NCBI GenBank assembly: GCA_015499995.1
Contig: JADNRV010000203.1
Coordinates: 24,273 to 88,272, forward strand
Direction of reading: 5' to 3'
Source: Flammula alnicola
Taxonomy: Eukaryota > Basidiomycota > Agaricomycetes > Agaricales > Strophariaceae
DNA length: 64,000 nt
Part shown: piece by piece, positions 32,274-44,600 of the stretch
How the letters are laid out: each line of letters starts with the position of its first letter
How positions within the stretch are numbered: the stretch's first letter is position 1
Program-made: the position numbers and the translations under genes
The notes under the pieces: model-generated
What the model saw: the letters and a program-made list of their open reading frames with translations, nothing else
Databases searched by the model: none
What the model was told of the DNA's origin: nothing

Positions 32274-35200
32274 CTAAAATAAATTGAATCGACTATTGGC
32301 ATACCACAAGAATACTGCTGATATATTTGTGAGATGGTCCTTGACTGGCTTTTGTGCTAACCACTGTGCATAAGCCTGTATGGTGTTCCACTGTGTACCA
32401 AAATGCTGTTCTGCATCACAACAGAGCTCTTTGTCATGAAAAACTGTATAGGCAATAGGAGCCACCACATCTGGGTATTCACAGGCAGATGCGCTGCCAA
32501 CCTGTCTATGAAGGAGATCACCGATTTGTGGAATATGGCAGAAAAAACAAGACTTGGTGGGAAACTTGAGTGGATACTTGATGCTTTTCTTCCAGACTTT
32601 GTAGGTGCTCCATGACTGAGCAAAAGTAGGACACTGGGTGAGAGAATGTGGTTTTGCTGATGGATTGGATAGTGAACAAAGGGCACATGATGCATTGAAG
32701 ATCGACAAGGCCATTTGGAAGTTGGTGATGTAGTTGAGTTGTTCAATCTCACGATCAGCCTTCAGCTTTTTGGCTCTCTCCATTGGCAATATGAAGGCAC
32801 TGCCATCTCCTGGGCCTTGGCGTTTGCGTTTCCTCGATGGGCTGTTGTATGTTGTCATGCCCTGCAAGGGCTGGTCTTCAACTGGACGCTGGGTTTTGTC
32901 TGGTCGTTGAGAGGAACAGAGGCTGCATAGCTGCCGCTTTGGATCATCATGGCAATATGCACCAACTCCATCACAGTATTTGGTGATTGCATAACGCAGG
33001 CACTGCATTTCCTCAAATATGAAGTCATGCATCGATTGGAGCCCTTTAAGATCGGGCTCCTGGCCAACAGAGGGTGCCTTGTTGTGGATCGGAAGGAGAA
33101 CACACTTGGTAGGAAGGCCATCACGACCTCCTCTTGAGACCTCTTGCACGTAGCTGATCATTTCAATGGGACTATTGAAATGAACAACGAGGCGCACAGA
33201 TGGATAATCGTTGCCAGCACTCAAGGCTGTTGTTGCAACAATGATATCCTTCTCGCCTTGATACCAAGCATGATAGATGCGGTCCTTTTCTGTGGTGTGT
33301 GGATTGCGCCCTTGTGCATCCCCTGTGCCTGTGGGCAACAGTTCGCCATGATAAAAATCACAGTCATGCTTCCTGGCAATCTCGTGGCCATTTTGTAAAT
33401 ATGGCACAAAGATCATTGCACGGTCCACCGAGGTCCTGGACCTTCTGTATTTTGTAAGAAGGGCGTCCAGAGTCGCCATGGCATTGACAGCATTGATGGC
33501 CTTGGGCAGCCGAATGTATTGCAGCTCAGGTCGATCAGTGGGTCCACGGAATATGACTGTGGATGCTGGCTGAAGGCCAAGCATGGCCATCATCTGGTCC
33601 TGGGAACTTGGCGGGCAGGTGCCTGTGAGCAGCACAATCTGCATGGAAAGTGTGCGTATTTGATCCAAGGATTTCATCACATTGCGATAGTCGATGGAGG
33701 TCATGGGGATGTGGGATTCGTCCAGGATGAGCCGAGCGACATCATAATCCTCATCCAGCTTGGCCAGATACTCTATCCAACTTGGAAATACCATGAGGTC
33801 AATGGAGACCAGGATGAACCGGGCATCAGGTCGGACATATTTCTTGCCAGTAATGTAGTGATCATATGGCAGCTGCATGGCATCGAATTTCCGCTTGTAA
33901 TCTGTGATCAAGGAGACAAGTGGAAGCACAATGATTGCAATTTCCTTGTCTTTGCCCATGAGCGTTGGAAGAATGGCAACCATTGTTTTTCCGGAGCCTG
34001 TGGCCATTATAACGACGATGTCATCATCCCGCTGATAGATTTGTCTGATTGCCTCCCATTGCAGGCCTGTTGACCACTCAGCATCTGGTTTGCCAGTGTA
34101 CCTGCGCAAAAGATCAAGAGCAGACTGTTCAAGGTCATATTCATCTCTGTCTGGATCCAGAGGGTCATCGTCTGTGATATTGATTCAATTGATGGATATC
34201 ACATAACAGGCAGGCTGCTTTCCATTACCTGGCATGTCCAACTCAATTGGGTCAACAGCGGTGTTGAATTGAAATGCTGGATCTATTAACAACAACAAGG
34301 TAAAAAAAAAGAAAACAAGAAACAGAAACAATATGTTACCTCGAACGTGTTGCGCTGGAGGGGCCATCTCAACATCTTGCTTGAACTCTACCCAGGTTTC
34401 CCATTGAATATGTATGTCACAAACAGATTCGAGGTTCCTTCAACATACCAAATGCAGGTTGCAAGGCTGCTGGAGCATCTTGAATGTGAACTGTGCATGA
34501 AGATCAGATGAGGGTTTGCTTTCTAGACAGAAACAAAAGACACATACGAGATGAAAGTGGCTGAATGATCGCAGCACGTCTGTATGTGTCATGTGTGGTG
34601 TCCAGTAGAGGACGGTCTTTTACATAAATGTCATTATCATCGTCGTCCTCATCCTCATTCTCAATGTCGTCCTCCCTCTGTGGCTGATCCACATCATTGT
34701 CACTGGCATCCTCAATGTCATCCACCTCAGCAAATGGAGGTGACTGTATCAGCCGTTTGGATGGACGAGTAATCACAGGGCTCTGGATTTGTGAAACTGT
34801 AGACTATTGATCAATGCGGAAGTTAGAAGCCAGCGATGCAGTGAACCCACATCGGTCTCCAGATGATCCAGTGGGAATCACATTAAGAGGTGTGTTAAAG
34901 ACACTTGACCAGGCTGTAAAGGAAGCCATTCTGAGAAAACCATCTATCATTTTGCATTTTGGAAAAACACTCACTATGAGAAAGCACTGGTGCTGTCCCA
35001 AAAAAAATGGGGAGTCAACAAAGCAAAGGCAAAAGTAAAAGAAACCTGAAAATACATTGCTGTGGAGCTGGGATGCATTGAAAAGTTACTGATGTCAATG
35101 CACGTGCTTGGAAGGGTGAACAAAGTGATGCCTACTTTTATGAGAGTAGTGCAAAGGCTCTGAATCAATGTTATTTTTATCAAACTAACAAATGCTGCAA

Positions 35201-38200
35201 TGCTGGACAAACCTTGCTGAGGGGGTGGTGGAGGTGGGGACGAAGCTGTAGAAGCAATGTTCACTCTATTTATGGATGTCTCACGATCAGCACATACCAT
35301 AAAGTGATGGTGGCTGCCCAGGTGCTACCCCTTCCACTGGTATATCAGTCATTTTTGGCTTGAAGGAGACCATGCATTGACAGCTTACTGTGTGACAAAG
35401 CAGGCTGAGGGACTGCAGTGTGATATTCATTAGATGGATGGATATTGCATCACTAGAGTCATACCGTTGGCATCTCCAGGCAGCTGTGCCGCTAGAGTCA
35501 AGCTTGTTCAGATCCAAGAGACTATGATATAACATTCAATGAGCTTACTTGCTGTGGACCTCTGCATGGCTTGCTCAAGCACTTGCCCAAGCTTGCTTTC
35601 GAAGATGTCAGCTATCTTGCTTTCTAAAAGCTGGTCCAACTTTGTGCTAAGCTGAGTGACTATCATATCAGCCTGCTTCTCAAGACGTGTGTCCAGCGTC
35701 ATCAAGACACGATCCATCACCTGCTCCATGGTGGTAACACGAGTTGTGTAGTTTGCCTTGATTTGTCCGGCTGCCGCCAATCGCTCAAAATATGCCATGC
35801 GTGCCTTGCCATAAGGAAGCAAGTGACCTCCAGGAACCACCTTGCAAGCGACCTGCCAATCTGTGCTGGCATCCAGAAAGAGAGGGAGGACATCATCAGA
35901 TGACCCGCCCAGAGTCTCTGTGCTGACACCATATATCCGATTCTCTGTCTGGCGTGAATGACCTGACTGCAACGCTTGTATTGATTCCTGAGTCTGATCT
36001 TCATCGATGACGTCCTCCAACCCAGGGCAAATCTTTCGACGGAATGAAGCAGTGACATGTCGCCAGTCATTGACACCGAGACCAACTTGGTAAACTGGCA
36101 GCGTGTAGCTTTTGAGAATTCGAGTGAGCTGGGGGGTTTGAAAAAGCTGCTTGTTGTTGATAAACAAGTAGCTGTGGTATCTGTGTTGCACATCCTTGTC
36201 ATGTGGATAACATATGTATGCTGCCAGTTCTGCAAATGGACGAGCAATTGCAAGGTCCTGAATCATGAGATCAGAGGTGACGGCATCAAGGGAATGTGGG
36301 ATGACTTTGTTTCTTCCTGTGATGGAGGATGTCTTGTGGTATTGACACATGAGGGCCAGGTGATTGCCCATCATGTACAAGCCACGGGGACGAGTTCTAC
36401 TGTTGCGGTATTCAAGGCAACTGAGCTCTGTGCCCCGACTGGGAGAACCTCCTTTGGCCTCTGCATTGGTGATTTGGACTCCATGAAACTGAGCATAGCT
36501 GAACAGCCATTTCTGCAGCTCAGTGATGTTCCAGATTGGTTCGCCTGATGCATCGACGGATCCAGCAAGAAAGCGATTGGAGAGCTGAGGATGTGCAAGA
36601 ATGGCTTTTGCAAGAGCGTCTCTATCCTGGAAGAAAGAGTTGCGTTTATCAAAAATGAAAGAGTAGCCGACAGCGTCATTGGCCATATCATCTGTGATGT
36701 GAGTATAGTCAACACGCAGAGGCAGTCCCATCAACACCTCATTCTCCCAGAGCCTAACAGCATCCTCCTCTAGGTTGGAAAATAAAGGTGTGAGCTTGTC
36801 AAATTCAATTGTTGTCCCTCCATAGCGCATCACACGGTATGTTGTTCGATCTGTCCATACAACACGGGGCATCACAGGTTCACCATAGGCCAAGCTGGTG
36901 GCCAAATGCTGCAGGGTGTAGAGTGAATTGAAAGTTGAGTCCATCTTTTCGGTGAACCATTTTTCAAACCTCGAGCAGGCCTGCAAGTCTTCTATGTTTG
37001 TCTTCTCAGCCAATCTTTTGATGGCGAGAAGAAAGACGAGGCGTATGCCATAGGCGAGCTTGGAAATCAATGGAGTCGTGTTTTTGGGGGACTGGAATCC
37101 GCCATCCATCCTGAGCATTGAGAGGGCAACAAAACATATGGTTGGGTCCCCAAGGCTATTAATGCTGGACTTTTTCCAGACCCGTGCCCACATGCGAAAG
37201 AGGATGTCATTTGCTGCATGCCTGATGTCACGATCATCGCCTGCATCCAAGGCCTTGCGAAGCTTTTCAATTGCTTGCTCGACCTTTTCAGGCAGATCCA
37301 GCTTGTAGTGATTCTTTGGCCGTAATAACATGGCAAGCAGCCGAACCAATACATTGACATATTGGTCTGTTGTGTCATCCTCCTGCAGCTTTTTGAAGGG
37401 CTGGTTGGATATTCTGTAATATAATAAATAAGGTTATCTAGTTTCAATATTCAACCCAGTGGTGAATATCGCACCTGCCATCCGCATCTTTGTTGAGTGT
37501 TTGCAAGACAATCGTGTTTGTCTCTGCCATCCTCTGGTATCCAAGTGCATAAATGCCATGAACAGCAGCCTTCAGCTTGCCCAGTGAGCCTTCATTCTTG
37601 GGCATCTCTACAAGGTGGAGAAGCTCCTGTCGATTGAAGGGCTGAACATGGGAATACCAGCCAACAGTTTGAAGCCATGGAGAAACTGAGCGTGCATCCA
37701 ATGTCTTGGGCAGATATTCGTCGATTAACTGATCTCGTGCAGACCGATAGCGATTGATGATGATTTCGGACGATGGCAGCTTGGGACGTAAACCAGGAAT
37801 GATGACCTCAAATAAGGTTTTGTATTTTCCTTTATTGAGCTGCTGAGCATGCACAGTGGGCAGATCACGAAAGGTGGGTGCACGGATGCCTGGATGTTCT
37901 TTGCTGTAATGGCCAGGCATTGTCGGACTGCTGTAGACTCCTCCACATGCTGGACATTTGATGCAATCTTTGATGAGGAGAAGACCGTTAATTTGAATGA
38001 CAGGCCCCATGATTTTAGGCATGACTTGAGCCAATCCCCACTCAGCTGCGACCTGATCAATTCTCGCCTGGCTGACCTGCACATTTGAAGGACCTGTGTG
38101 CTGATCCTGGAAGTGCCTTGCAACAGCAGCGGGTAAAAGAGCACTGTCACATGCAGTGCAAATCAGAATCCGATAAAGGGGCTGAATAAATAGCCCAAGA

Positions 38201-38319
38201 GGTTGCAAAATTGGATGTGAAACGAGCTCTGTCAATGAAGTCTGTTTGTGAAGTCAAAGGTGTGTGTCTAGCAAAATGATGCTTGGGGTTGGAGCACTTA
38301 CTGCAGCAGTATTTGGCAT
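32274..38319 (-). CDS. Large OrsD/C2H2-RecQ-like DNA helicase, multi-exon
   Basis: The model starts with a tiny first exon ATG at 38317-38319 (MPNTAA) joined by GTAAGTG..AACAG to TSLTELVSHP. The N-terminus has two C2H2-like units (ICTACDSALLPAAVARHFQDQH and CPACGGVYSS..GHYSKEH), as in OrsD/DUF3505 proteins. A long middle part (37349-35550) contains LGVNDWRHVTASFRR and a Leu-rich coiled coil. Next come Pro- and Asp/Glu-rich linkers (35230, 34560-34770). The C-terminal SF2 helicase has motif I MATGSGKT, motif II DESH, motif III TGT, ALSAGNDYP and motif VI QEVSRGGRDG, then Cys-rich segments and stop at 32274. A GTAATG..TCACAG intron near 34232-34176 removes an apparent stop. The gene appears intact. 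Related genes in basidiomycetes are often subtelomeric or repeat-linked (memory). Confidence 0.75.
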
Positions 38320-39930
38320 CTTTGTTGGTCAGTCAGACCGTCATTGATATTCATGGATTGAATGAATAACACAATCTACGTACTGTGGAAGCACTGGATG
38401 CAGACTGGATCACGATATCATATCAATTATACACATTGAGCAACCAGGCAATGACATTGCCTACCAAAGGCTATGTCCACAGGCAGGTCAGCGGGATATT
38501 CACCAATGTATTGGATATCACGACTCACCATTGGTGTTACAGGCCGCGAAGAAAAAGATATTGGAGAAGTGGTATCTGGACGAGAAGATTAAAGTGTGAC
38601 ATGTGACATAACAGTCACACCTGAAAGGCGAGTGCTCACCACGTCGGCTGTATGGAGCTGTGAGTGCTTTCCAAAATAGGAAGGTAGTGGTCTGAGTCCA
38701 AGATGCAACCAAAAAGGGTCCAACCAAATAGAAGTGTTGTTGATGATGATAGATGTATTGGTTTGAAATGTAATAGAGCCAAATACAGCCAAACAATAAG
38801 TGGCCTCCTTTTCTCCTTTCCAGCCATCGAGTTAGATCCCAGTGATCATGCTATGAACAAAAAAAGAACAATCATCAAGTTTAATAACTCAATGACCCTA
38901 AATCCTCGGTGGATGTTGGAACCCTATGTAAAAGGTCATTGTTGACCCTATAAAAATCTCCCATGGAACCCTAGGTCCCAAGGTCATCAAAACAAAAAAG
39001 AAACCTACCCTGAAAAAAAAGAAGAAAAAAAACGCCAAACGGTTGCCACTGCTCTTTGACCGACCATTCTCTGCCCTACCATAAATCATATAGATATTCA
39101 TTCGATGAACGGATATCACAAGCCCTCCAACCCTCCTCTCCTCCACCCAAAACAGCGTGGGAATTATTATACAGTGTAGCAAACCCAGAAGATTATTAGA
39201 TTAGATTTAAGTGCAACGCGCAACGCGTTGGCCTATTTTGGAGTGTGCTTTAATGCTGGCGTGGCGGATTGGCACGTGCAAGGGTCACTCAAGTGTTGCT
39301 TAGGCAGCAGGGCTTCACCGGCAAAGGCGGCCACAGTGCGGCGGCTGGACTGTTACGTGGCGGTGCCGAGTGCACGTGAAGGGTCCGACACGTGTTGCAT
39401 GAGCTGCAGTGCTTCGCCTGCCTCGCCATACCCAGAGATATCCAAAACGAGCGATGCGATCGATTACGACCGAAGCGACAATTTGAGGCAGCACGTGAAA
39501 ATATCTCGTCATATGACGCGCACTCAAGCCGAGACCACCGGCACGCTGAGCAACCGTCTACAACAGCTCGCCTTCTCGGGCACCATTCTTGCAGTTTTCT
39601 CTGCCTCCTACCTCAGTCAACCTCTCTGGACCCGTTTCTACCACCCCAACCCAATCATCTCTCGTTGATGGCTATTCATCACCATTCTTGCAGGTTTCTC
39701 TGCCTCAGTCAACTTCTCTGGACCCGTTTCTACCACCCCAATCCAATCATCTCTTGTCGAGGTCGATTGATCTCATCTGTTCTATCAACGCTCGCGACGT
39801 CGATTTAATCTCAACTCTCATGCTATAAGGTTGCCCCATTCTGACTACAGGTTGCCACACTATCGGTTCCTGCCCAAGGATCGCCCGTGAACGGGCACCC
39901 TTCACTGCTCACTCTATAACATTGAACTGA
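38320..39930. repeat. Intergenic; degenerate minisatellite and a 2-copy direct repeat
   Basis: 38320-39190 shows no gene. 39240-39430 has two imperfect roughly 100-base units with CACGTG and GAGCTGCAGTGCTTCGCC, distant kin of the 79-bp array at 41.6-42.2 kb. 39582-39664 is repeated at about 39676-39757 (CACCATTCTTGCAG..CCAATCATCTCT). Confidence 0.5.
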
Positions 39931-40560
39931 TACGCACCAGCACGGCAGTCATTTCAACGATGCCTCGGACAGGTGCAACGACGACGAAATGCTGCACCGA
40001 CATAGCCGCGGGTACAGTGACGACGATGCGACGATAACGTGGGCGCACCAATGCCACGAGCCGCGTGTGGGGTGCAAGAGCGGGTGCAGCGATGTCAAAT
40101 GCCACGCAGCCATTGCTGCTGTGGTGTCGGCGATGCCACGATCACGCGGGCGCAACAGCAGGTGTAACGACGGATGTCGCGAGAGAATGGTGGGTGCATC
40201 GATGCCACGACGCCGTGGGTGTGCTGACGACGACGCGTACACAGCAGAATGGCTCATGCAACGCCGCCGACCGTTGGTACGAGCAGTCGAGCGCAGAGCA
40301 TCGCTGGCCAAGAGGGCGAATGCGCAGCCTCGTACGAGCAATGCAAGCACTGCAGAGAGAGCGAGCGACAGACGAAGGCTTGCGAGAAGCTCAGGTGCGT
40401 GCAGAACAGCACGTGACACGCTTGAGCACGTGCTCCCGCCAGCCACCGGACGTCGCGTCGGTCGTGTTGCTCACTGCTCGTCGCGCATCGTGTCATCTGC
40501 ATCCCCCGTGTACTGCCGCCGTCGATACCAACAATGTCCGAGATCATTGTCCTATGCTGG
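39931..40560. repeat. GC-rich degenerate minisatellite
   Basis: Units containing GGTGCATCGATGCCACGACGCCG are reverse-complement relatives of the array at 93-500. Several frames are open on both strands, with Arg/Ser/Ala-rich nonsense translations. Confidence 0.5.
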
Positions 40561-40599
40561 ATACTGATAGTCTGCATTCTATACGGTAAGGTTCCAATC

Positions 40600-41010
40600 T
40601 TATCTTGTAGTAGCCAAACAAACTAACCAGCCTTCGATCAGAGCTATCTAAGCGCTTGGCTCGCCGAATTCTGCCCGCGATCTGTTCTTGGGCCGGCGGT
40701 AAGTGTTCGCTTCAATATACAGTTGCACGATCTTCCTTAGGAGCTTCTCGTTCGCAGTGCCGCTCACGAAGAACGTGACGATTACCGGCGGTCAGTTGTA
40801 TCAAGTTGGAGGAGACGTGTACGTCGAGTCGACACCACAAGGTGAGTCCGCTCTATATCCTATCTAGAAAGCTTTAACGAAACGTCTCTTAGGTCGTTCG
40901 GTCGAATCGCTTTTGGAGCGAGATGGAGACATTATTGTCGTTAGTGGGACTTTTTGGGACGTCAACGGGGATGTGCATGTCAGGCGCGGTAAGTGTTTCT
41001 TTCGTTCTTC
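40600..41010 (+). pseudogene. Fragment with exon-like segments, family unknown
   Basis: Three segments read as short exons with good borders: one ending GGCG|GTAAGTG at 40691, one reading TITGGQLYQVGGDVYVESTPQ up to GTGAGT at about 40841, and one reading RSVESLLERDGDIIVVSGTFWDVNGDVHVRR up to GTAAGTG near 40990. The TxxGGxFxxVGGDV pattern resembles the N-terminal segment of some Agaricomycete NACHT/kinase-type proteins, but I cannot name it with confidence. No downstream coding follows; it looks like a gene fragment in repeats. Confidence 0.35.
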
Positions 41011-41574
41011 GCGTACTTTGCTAATTGTTTCTCCACGTTGTCGACAAATACAATGTCATGCTATCTACGAACTTTACATGCACCGCTGTATTCTTAATTA
41101 TAAAATAAACATTCGCGATGATTCCACCATCACACAGAAAGATGAACGTATAAGCAGAAGAAGCCTAAATTGAGCAGTAGATAGAAAGTTGATCGTTGAG
41201 TGACTGTGTAGCGCACGGAAATGTACCAGGCAGTGCGTAAGGAGCTCCATCCAAAAGCGACGCTGCACACCAATCTAAAGGAAACTGACACCGCACGCTC
41301 ACCCGCTAGGAGGGCATCGATCGACGCACGCGGAGCGGCATTGAGGCCGCGGAGACCTCTTGCATTCGCTCATATCAATCCACTGCACTTTAATCCGTCT
41401 CTTTCATCAATGACAGTAGCTACATGGGTACGGAGGCAACTGGTGCTATGAGGGAGGACCACCTCACGCACCCTGCGCGGAGCCACTCCGTGCGCATTCA
41501 CATGCCAGGCAGGCGGTATCTATTTTGGAAAGCAGCAATAAGGGTCGCACGGCGAATGCGCTCAGGCCTGCCGC

Positions 41575-42195
41575 TTGCGGGCATACGAAGCAGGCGAGAC
41601 GGCAGGGCTGGGTGCACATGGCACGTGCGGCGGAACACGCCCGACCTCCGGCATGCTCGCATGCGATGCCGGCGAAGCTGCAGCTTGGCATACTGCCTGT
41701 CACGTGCTCGACAGGCAACATGACCTGCTGCATGCTAGCATGCGAGGTCGGCGAAGCTGCAGCTGGGCATACTGCCTGTCACGTGCTCGACAGGCAACAT
41801 GACCTGCCGCATGCTAGCATGCGAGGCCGGCGAAGCTGCAGCTGGGCATACTGCTTGTCACGTGCTCAACAAGCTGCATGACCTGCTGCATGGTGGCAGG
41901 CGACGCCGGCGGAGCTGCAGCTGGGCAAGGTGCGTGCGCTCGTGACGTGGGCAGCAGGATTCACTGACCTGATGCATCGTGGCATGCGGAGCAGGCGAAG
42001 GGGCGGCGGAAGTTGCTGCGTGCGCCTGTCACGTGGACAGCGTCATGCCTGCTCGCTGACATGCCAAGCAGGCGAAACTGCAGCGTAGCAAACTGCATGC
42101 AGTTGGCACGTGCACTTTGACATCGCTGACCTGCTGCATGCTGACCTGCGAGGCAGGCGAAGCTGCAGGGGAGCATGCAGCGCGCGCCTCTCACG
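41575..42195. repeat. 79-bp minisatellite, about 8 units
   Basis: GGCGAAGCTGCAGC-type words begin at 41593, 41671, 41750, 41829, 41908, 41994, 42071 and 42157, i.e. spacings 78, 79, 79, 79, 86, 77, 86. Central units are nearly identical and carry TGCCTGTCACGTGCTCGACA and the palindrome GCATGCTAGCATGC. Outer units are degenerate. All long frames here come from the repeat. Confidence 0.85.
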
Positions 42196-42229
42196 AGCGC
42201 CACGCACCCCTCGTGCTGCTCATTTGGCA

Positions 42230-42545
42230 GGGCGGGTAACCCTAATTTATGATTAGGGTTCTTTTTTTATGGTTAGGGTCTCCGCTAAGGTTACGGTTAT
42301 ATGCTCCCCCACGACTCCTTATAACCCTACTCTCATATGTGAGCATACAACATGCTCACGTGAGTGTGGTATGTGCTCTCATATATGAGCATACAACATA
42401 CTCATGTGAGTGTTACTGTCTCTACTCATACAATCCACTGTGTCTACTCATATAATGTACTGTCTGTACCCACTCTACTCTCCCTACCCCACCCTACTCT
42501 CCCTACCCTACCCTACCCTACCCACCCTACCCTATAGGTTTCAAC
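42230..42545. repeat. Telomere-like words and CCCTA-rich tract
   Basis: TAACCCTAA, GATTAGGGTT and GGTTAGGGTC occur at 42237-42280. At 42480-42535 there is a run of CCCTAC/CCCTA units. Between them (42328-42420) two imperfect copies of a roughly 55-base unit with ATGAGCATACAACAT are repeated. There are no long perfect TTAGGG arrays. Confidence 0.6.
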
Positions 42546-42745
42546 CCTACTCCCCTACTCGCAATAAAAAAAGGTCCCATAACCTGCTGCTGCTGCTGCT
42601 TCCATCTCGTTGCCATCGCCGTATCGTCGTGTCCGAGCAGCCAGCGGAATAAGGGAAGAGACGATGACCATTCAATGGTCGTCGTCATCTCGTCATCTTG
42701 CCTATGGATTGGGTAAGTGAGGGGATGGAGAGAGGAAGAGCAGAA

Positions 42746-42775
42746 AACGAATCGAGTCATACGACTCGATTCGTT
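42746..42775. repeat. Perfect 13-bp-stem hairpin
   Basis: AACGAATCGAGTC pairs with GACTCGATTCGTT across the loop ATAC. Another hairpin lies just upstream at 42660-42686 (GACGATGACCATT / AATGGTCGTCGTC). Confidence 0.85.
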
Positions 42776-44127
42776 GCGCACCGGGTGGGTCTCCCTCTAC
42801 CAGGGTCTCCCCTCGTGTTTTACTGAACCCCTCGCTCCAGAGGCTTCAAGGGCCGGCCCACATCCCTCCTTGCCCTCAAGGAGGGGGAAGGGTGCGCGGC
42901 GTTGTTGGCGCCGGTTTGCTAGCCGTGTGTCGATGGGGTGGGCTTTGTGACTCGCTGGGCTGTTCGTTCGTGGTGCGATGTAGGGCGGGCGGGGTCGACC
43001 TGGAATAAGCTGGGGTGCTGTGGGTTGGTATTGCCAAATGGCGCAGTGGCAGTGAGGCGATAGGTGGTGGAAGTCGAGAGCTGAAATGAACTGCGTTCAA
43101 CCACGGTTGATCGCATTTCGGCGTTAGCCGAAATCGATTTGATTGGCTAAGACAGGCGGTCCGCGTCTCCGCGTCTTCTGTCTTGCTCATCGAGGATGCC
43201 TCGGACGACATTAAACTGATCGGTAACTACGTAGATTAGTGACGGTAAATTTTTAGAATAGAAGTATTTCATATTTTAATGAGGTCCGAGCCGAGCTTTG
43301 ATCCTCTAGTATAGTGCTACTTGAGTTTCCAGCCCATGGTGGTGATTTACGGACATCTGCAGTCGTCTATCTCACCTTTAGGACCTTAAGAACTGCCTTG
43401 AATACTCTGAGAGGTAGAAAAGTCATAGCAATAGTATACCAAATTATAATTGTGAAATTTATTTGGGCCCAGTGCAGCCATGTGTAAATGATACACCCTT
43501 TGCAGTCAAGTTAGGCATGAATGGAGAGGAAATCTTGAATCACTTCTACATCCTTCATGTTATTTCTAAATCCTCGTCCCTCGACATTTCGTTGAAGCTC
43601 CTTAAGGTATCTAAAACACTTTTAAATGAGCTATAGGTGATATATGAGAGAGAAAGTTAAATTTCTGAATACTCGAGGAGGCCAGGCATAGGGTTTTCGA
43701 TTGCGAGCGCCCGAAATCACCACGCTTTCGCATCAGAGCATAGATTTCATTGATGTAAGATACATACAGTATTTCGAGATTGAAATTTTTAGTGTCATTA
43801 ATTTAAATACATATTTTCTAACAATAAATTGATTCCTAAAGCTCGCAGAAATGTGTTAGCCTCCATTAATGCACTCTCGTCGTCGTCGAGGAGGAAGGAT
43901 CGGACTACGCCGGGCCGGATTTTAAACTCCGCCCGATTGAAATCAACAACACTTTGTCACTGTTGATCTTACCGTCTGTCCTCTGTCGTCTCCCATCGGC
44001 GCTGTTTTGCGTTTCTTTCCCCTCGTCGAAGACTGTGGGCTCACATTGGAAGGACTTAGGAGGCCAGGGGAGGTGGGGAAACATCCGGGAAGGCTATGGC
44101 GGAAGGAGACCTACAAGGTGCGTTGGT

Positions 44128-44600
44128 AGAACGAGTCGGAAGTGCCGACTCGTTGCGCACTCTCATCCGCAACTCACCCCGCCCCACAGCTTATATGAGG
44201 AGACAACGGACTTTTGGTTCGTCGTCTCCTCAAGGCCTCAGATTCAAATGTCGTCTGCTCGAGACGATGTTCCCTACCTGTCCGCCGCGCCATTTCGCGT
44301 CATCCACCCCAGCCGATTACGCTATTACTGGACACCCCGTCAACCCCCACCCACCTCGTTGAACCTGCTCGGGCATACTACGTCGCCACTGCCTCCACCT
44401 TCATCTGCTGCCGACTCCGTTGGAACCAGGCTGTCACTGACATCAACACCATTCCGCCCCGCCAGTTGCCCTCCCACCTCGCACTCGACTTCAACCAGCA
44501 CCCTTCACTCTACTCGCGTGCCGAAGGCGGGGACGATGAAGCTTCGTCGTCCTCTCCTTGACTTCGAACGTCGTCTGTACGACGTTTGAAGTCTCTTTCC
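44128..44600. repeat. Cluster of five hairpins in foldback B
   Basis: The stems are AACGAGTCGG/CCGACTCGTT (44130-44154), GAGGAGAC/GTCTCCTC (44197-44231), TCGTCT/AGACGA (44251-44267), a 22-base palindrome with one G-T pair (44531-44552), and a 14-bp stem around GACTTCGAACGTCG with one G-T pair (44560-44593). The sequences differ but the architecture is the same. Confidence 0.8.

Noticed and set aside
33519..34073. 184-codon plus-strand frame
   Set aside because: Antisense shadow of the helicase motifs; the minus strand carries the conserved SF2 motifs.
34185..34367. Apparent stop codon breaking the helicase gene
   Set aside because: It lies inside a good GTAATG..TCACAG intron; splicing restores the frame.
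41575..42195. CRISPR-like regular array
   Set aside because: The units are contiguous 79-bp repeats without unique spacers, in a eukaryotic genome: a minisatellite.
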